From the NCBI GenBank assembly GCA_937860285.1, contig CALMBS010000090.1, forward strand, positions 1 through 16,119: a DNA stretch of 16,119 bases, given 5' to 3'. Origin of the DNA: an uncultured Chloroflexota bacterium (lineage in GTDB: Bacteria; Chloroflexota; Dehalococcoidia; UBA2247; RBG-13-53-26). The notes under the pieces are model-generated. The model was not told the origin of the DNA. It was given only the letters and a program-made list of their open reading frames with translations, and searched no databases. Below, piece after piece: positions 13,246 through 16,119 of this stretch (position 1 is its first letter; every line of letters starts with the position of its first letter). The position numbers and the translations under genes were made by a program.

Positions 13246-15084
13246 ATGCCCGTTGAGAGCGGACCGCGATCAAAGGTGAGAGCAGCCGATTACCTCGTAC
13301 GAACGTTGGCAGCCAACCGGGTGCAGCATGTCTTCATGGTCACCGGCGGCGGCGCCATGTTCCTCGATGATGCGTTTGGGATCGAGAGACGCATCGAGCA
13401 TGTCTGCAACGCACACGAGCAGGGGTGCGCCATCGCCGCGGAGGGCTATGCTCGCGCCAGCGGAAAGCTGGCGGTCGTATGTGTCACCACCGGCCCGGGC
13501 GGCACGAACGCCATTACCGGAGTCCTGGGGCAGTGGCTCGACTCCATACCAGTCCTCTACCTGTCCGGCCAGGTGCGCTACGATACGACGGTGATCAGCA
13601 CCGGCCTTCCTTTGCGGCAGTTGGGCGACCAGGAAGCTGCCATTGTCGACATGGTGCGTCCCATTACCAAGTACGCCGTCATGGTCACCGATCACCGCCT
13701 CATCCGCTACCACCTCGAGAAGGCCCTGCATCTGGCTGTCTCCGGCAGGCCGGGGCCTGTGTGGCTGGACATCCCCCTGAACGTCCAGTCAAGCGAGGTC
13801 GCAGAACCGGAGTTGAAGCCCTACGACCCGCAAGAGGATGGTGATGCCATGCCTCAGGGCATAGACGAAGGCCTGCTGGACGAAGTGGTAGAGCGGCTGT
13901 CCCGCTCGGAACGCCCCGTCATGCTGGCAGGCGCCGGCATCAGGCTGGCGGGTGCCGCCGATGCCTTCTACGGGCTGGCGGAGAAGCTGGGCATCCCGGT
14001 ACAGGTGGCCTGGGATGCCATCGATCTCTTCCCCTCCGGCCACCGGCTGTATGCCGGCAGGCCGAGCACGGTGGGACAACGCGGTGCCAATTTCATCTTC
14101 CAGAACGCGGACCTGCTCCTCAGCCTGGGCTGCCGCCTGAACGTGCGGCAGATCGGGTACACCTTTCCGGCGGTGGCCAGGGAGGCCTACAAGATATCGG
14201 TCGACATCGACCCTGCCGAGCTCCAGAAGCCGACCATCAAGATCGACCTGCCCATCAAAGCGGACGTCGGCCGGTTCATTCGGATGCTGGACACCCGCAT
14301 CAAGGCCGGCGGATTCCCCAGGAGGGCACATTGGCTGTCGTGGTGTCGGGAACGAATTCGGCGCTACCCGCCGGTCCTGCCGGAGCATGGGCGCCGGCGC
14401 CGGCCGGTCAGCCCTTACCTGTTTTGTGATATGCTTTCCAAGGGTCTTGGTGAAGACGACGTGGTTGTCAGCTCTAACGGCGCCTCCTGCGTTGTCCCCA
14501 TCCAGGCCATGCGGATCGTCCGGGGGCAGCGCCACATCGTCAACTCGGGATGCGCCGCCATGGGATACGGGCTCCCGGCGGCCGTTGGGGCCTGTTTCGG
14601 GACCGGCCGGCGCAGGGTCATCTGCCTCGAGGGTGATGGCAGCATTCAGTTGAATATCCAGGAACTGGAGACAGTCCACTACCATCGCCTGCCGCTGAAG
14701 ATCTTCGTCTTCAGCAACGGCGGTTATCTCTCCATCCGGACCACCCAGACGAACTTCTTTGACGGGCGCCTGGTGGGCGAGAGCGAAGCCAGTGGCGTAG
14801 GGTTCCCGGATTTTGTCAAGGTGGCCAGGGCCTACGGGATTCCCGCCTGCCGCATCCGGGACCGCGAGCGCATGGCGGACCAGATCGGGGATGTGCTGGA
14901 CACGGAAGGCCCGGTCCTCTGCGACGTGCGCATGGATCCAGCCCAGACGTTCGCACCCCGCATCGCGTCGAAACGGCTCCCTGACGGGCGGATGGTATCC
15001 AGCCCGCTGGAGGACATGTACCCCTTTCTTCCCGAAAACGAGCTGAGGTCAAACATGATCGTCCCGCCGTGGGAACCAAATTGA
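13246..15084 (+). CDS. Acetolactate-synthase-like thiamine-diphosphate enzyme, probable sugar carboligase
   Basis: About 612 residues with the three-domain layout of acetohydroxyacid synthase. The N-terminal Pyr domain has catalytic Glu58 in NAHEQGCAIAAEGYARA and TTGPGGTNAITG. A central domain has GAGIRLAGAA. The C-terminal PP domain has the ThDP/Mg motif GDGSIQLNIQEL (463-474) ending at the Asn of FSNGGY (491). The stretch GYLSIRTTQTNFFDG recalls acetolactate-synthase relatives in polysaccharide clusters and not the branched-chain amino acid enzyme. By analogy with Yersinia YerE, which adds a two-carbon unit from pyruvate to CDP-4-keto-3,6-dideoxyhexose, this enzyme may act on the product of the E1/reductase pair. 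No regulatory subunit (ilvN) is next to it. The start is uncertain: ATG 13246, TTG 13240 or GTG 13276, none with a good ribosome binding site. Confidence 0.85.
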   Translation: MPVESGPRSKVRAADYLVRTLAANRVQHVFMVTGGGAMFLDDAFGIERRIEHVCNAHEQGCAIAAEGYARASGKLAVVCVTTGPGGTNAITGVLGQWLDSIPVLYLSGQVRYDTTVISTGLPLRQLGDQEAAIVDMVRPITKYAVMVTDHRLIRYHLEKALHLAVSGRPGPVWLDIPLNVQSSEVAEPELKPYDPQEDGDAMPQGIDEGLLDEVVERLSRSERPVMLAGAGIRLAGAADAFYGLAEKLGIPVQVAWDAIDLFPSGHRLYAGRPSTVGQRGANFIFQNADLLLSLGCRLNVRQIGYTFPAVAREAYKISVDIDPAELQKPTIKIDLPIKADVGRFIRMLDTRIKAGGFPRRAHWLSWCRERIRRYPPVLPEHGRRRRPVSPYLFCDMLSKGLGEDDVVVSSNGASCVVPIQAMRIVRGQRHIVNSGCAAMGYGLPAAVGACFGTGRRRVICLEGDGSIQLNIQELETVHYHRLPLKIFVFSNGGYLSIRTTQTNFFDGRLVGESEASGVGFPDFVKVARAYGIPACRIRDRERMADQIGDVLDTEGPVLCDVRMDPAQTFAPRIASKRLPDGRMVSSPLEDMYPFLPENELRSNMIVPPWEPN

Positions 15085-15106
15085 TAGATGATTCGTCCTA
15101 CTAGTC

Positions 15107-15112
15107 AGGAGG
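15107..15112 (+). promoter_or_regulatory. Shine-Dalgarno deciding the aldolase start
   Basis: A perfect AGGAGG lies 7 nt before ATG 15120 but only 1 nt before the in-frame GTG 15114. The ATG is therefore the true start. It is the strongest ribosome binding site in the operon. Confidence 0.85.
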
Positions 15113-15119
15113 TGTGCCC

Positions 15120-15935
15120 ATGAATTTGCTGGAACGCCAGATGGTTGACGCCTTGAAGGACCTGCGCGAGAGTCACGCTGTCATCGGGGTCAAAGCTGAG
15201 TTCGAGGCGGAGGGGACACGCCTCGAGGAAGCGCTGCGGCTCAAGGAAGTGGTCATGAAGGCCGGGCTCGGCCTGACCATCAAGATCGGGGGCTGCGAAG
15301 CGTTGCGGGACATGTACGAGTGCCGCTCCATCGGCGTCCAGCGGCTCGTCGCCCCGATGATTGAAACAGCCTTCGCCCTCAAGAAGTTCATCTCGGCGGC
15401 CCGCCTTGTCTTTCCGGAGGAAGAGCGCACGGATGTCAAGTTCGCCGCCAACATCGAGACTATCAGCGGATGCCAGAATTTTGACGCCATGCTGGAGCTC
15501 CCGGAGTCGGCCGACCTGCACGGCATTGTCATGGGCCGGGTCGACCTGACCGGCTCCATGAGCATGGCCCGAAACATGATCGACAGTGAGCCAGTCTTCG
15601 AAATCACCAAGGGCCTCTTCATGAAGTCAAAGGCCAGGGGAATCGAGAACGCCATAGGCGGCGGCGTCTCCGCCGGCTCACTGCCCTTCTTCCGGCGGCT
15701 GCCATCCGGCACCATAGACCGCTACGAGACGCGCAAGGTGATATTCAAGTGCCCGGAAGCCCTCAACCACGATGCCGAGACGGGCATCCTGAAGGCCGTC
15801 GGCTTCGAACTGCTCTGGTTGAAGAACAAGCGCGAGTACTACGGCTCCATCTCCATGGAAGACTACGAGCGGTTCAAGATGCTGGAGCAGCGCTACAAGC
15901 TGCTCATCGAGAAGGCCGGCGGGCGGACGGCGTGA
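15120..15935 (+). CDS. HpcH/HpaI-type aldolase (citrate lyase beta family fold)
   Basis: A 271-residue TIM-barrel protein of the HpcH/HpaI aldolase/citrate lyase superfamily. These metal-dependent class II enzymes make or break bonds between pyruvate-like enolates and aldehydes, or cleave acyl-CoA esters. Visible elements are GLTIKIGGCEALRD (51-64), RLVAPMIET (75-83), AANIETISG with E113, and MGRVDLTGS with D142. E113 and D142 fit the metal ligands of the family. The C-terminal part (about 200-265) is charged and helical. It sits 35 bp after the ThDP enzyme and before a HAD phosphatase, so a role in building a carbon-extended sugar or its side chain is plausible; no aromatic-degradation genes accompany it. 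The substrate is unknown. Confidence 0.8.
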   Translation: MNLLERQMVDALKDLRESHAVIGVKAEFEAEGTRLEEALRLKEVVMKAGLGLTIKIGGCEALRDMYECRSIGVQRLVAPMIETAFALKKFISAARLVFPEEERTDVKFAANIETISGCQNFDAMLELPESADLHGIVMGRVDLTGSMSMARNMIDSEPVFEITKGLFMKSKARGIENAIGGGVSAGSLPFFRRLPSGTIDRYETRKVIFKCPEALNHDAETGILKAVGFELLWLKNKREYYGSISMEDYERFKMLEQRYKLLIEKAGGRTA

Positions 15936-16016
15936 CCCGGCGGCTGTCACCATGAACGGGAACAAGGTTATCCGATGCGCCCAAACGGACCGGTCTGCGC
16001 CACAGGTTCTGATAGT

Positions 16017-16119
16017 ATGCCCTCAGCGCTGAGCGCCATTAAGGTAGCGCTGATCGATCTTGATGGCGTGGTCTACCGGGGGGCCACGATGATCGAAGGG
16101 GCAGATGGGGCCGTACGCA
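16017..16119 (+). CDS. HAD hydrolase, NagD-like, 5' end only
   Basis: Thirty-four codons are visible from the ATG at 16017 to the window end. They contain ALIDLDGVVYRGATMIEGA, the HAD motif I with DxD (DLDGVVYRG) typical of the NagD/phosphoglycolate phosphatase group. It would dephosphorylate a small sugar or other phosphate ester. It follows the aldolase by 81 bp and has a weak AGG (16004-16006) upstream, so the start is tentative. A GCGCTGA heptamer occurs twice near the start, and CTCAGCGCTGAG (16022-16033) is a perfect 12-bp palindrome inside the first codons. Confidence 0.8.
   Translation, partial: MPSALSAIKVALIDLDGVVYRGATMIEGADGAVR

Noticed and set aside
15114..15119. GTG start for the aldolase
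   Set aside because: It is only 1 nt from the AGGAGG; the ATG six bases later has ideal spacing.
16022..16033. Palindrome CTCAGCGCTGAG as an operator
   Set aside because: It lies inside the first codons of the HAD gene and has no associated promoter; it may be chance in GC-rich coding DNA.

Overview
The window is GC-rich bacterial DNA. It joins a translation-apparatus locus (left, about 1.3 kb) to a long surface-glycan biosynthesis operon (right, about 13 kb). The EF-Tu sequence, the Thr-Tyr-Thr tRNA cluster in front of it, and the mix of NDP-heptose and deoxysugar genes suggest a Chloroflexota bacterium, possibly Dehalococcoidia. This placement is inferred from remembered family resemblance, not from a search.

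Layout. (1) 1-1265, minus strand: tRNA-Thr(UGU), tRNA-Tyr(GUA), tRNA-Thr(GGU) and the first 328 codons of tuf (EF-Tu), with a good sigma-70-type promoter at 1278-1307. The order resembles thrU-tyrU-glyT-thrT-tufB of E. coli without the Gly tRNA. (2) 1372-2049, plus: a five-helix Yip1-like membrane protein. (3) 2047-2139: a convergent intergenic region with a long hairpin and two perfect 31-bp tandem repeats that can fold in alternative ways. (4) 2134-2826, minus: an MBL-fold hydrolase. (5) 2827-3004: a divergent regulatory region. (6) 3005 to the right edge, plus: one closely packed run of genes. It holds gmhA-like SIS isomerase 1, gmhB, hddA, gmhA 2, galE-like epimerase, a CDP-4-keto-6-deoxyglucose-3-dehydrase (E1/AscC/DdhC), an FNR-type reductase, an SDR, two GT-C-type membrane glycosyltransferases, an acetolactate-synthase-like ThDP enzyme, an HpcH/HpaI-type aldolase, and the start of a NagD-like HAD phosphatase cut off by the window end.

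How the genes may work together. GmhA, HddA and GmhB are three steps of the route from sedoheptulose 7-phosphate to D-glycero-D-manno-heptose 1-phosphate. The nucleotidyltransferase (HddC) is not in view. E1 plus the flavin reductase would remove the C3 hydroxyl of a CDP-4-keto-6-deoxyhexose. A ThDP enzyme in the same operon suggests, by analogy with YerE of Yersinia, that the 4-keto-3,6-dideoxy sugar receives a two-carbon branch from pyruvate. The SDR could then reduce the product. The aldolase and HAD phosphatase would supply or process a further carbon-chain unit. The two multi-pass glycosyltransferases would place finished sugars on a lipid-linked or extracytoplasmic acceptor.

The most interesting reading is a biosynthetic operon for a branched or higher-carbon deoxy sugar combined with a heptose. 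It has an E1 reductase without the usual ferredoxin domain, two divergent GmhA paralogues, and an unusual ThDP-plus-aldolase pair. The final sugar structure cannot be read from the sequence.
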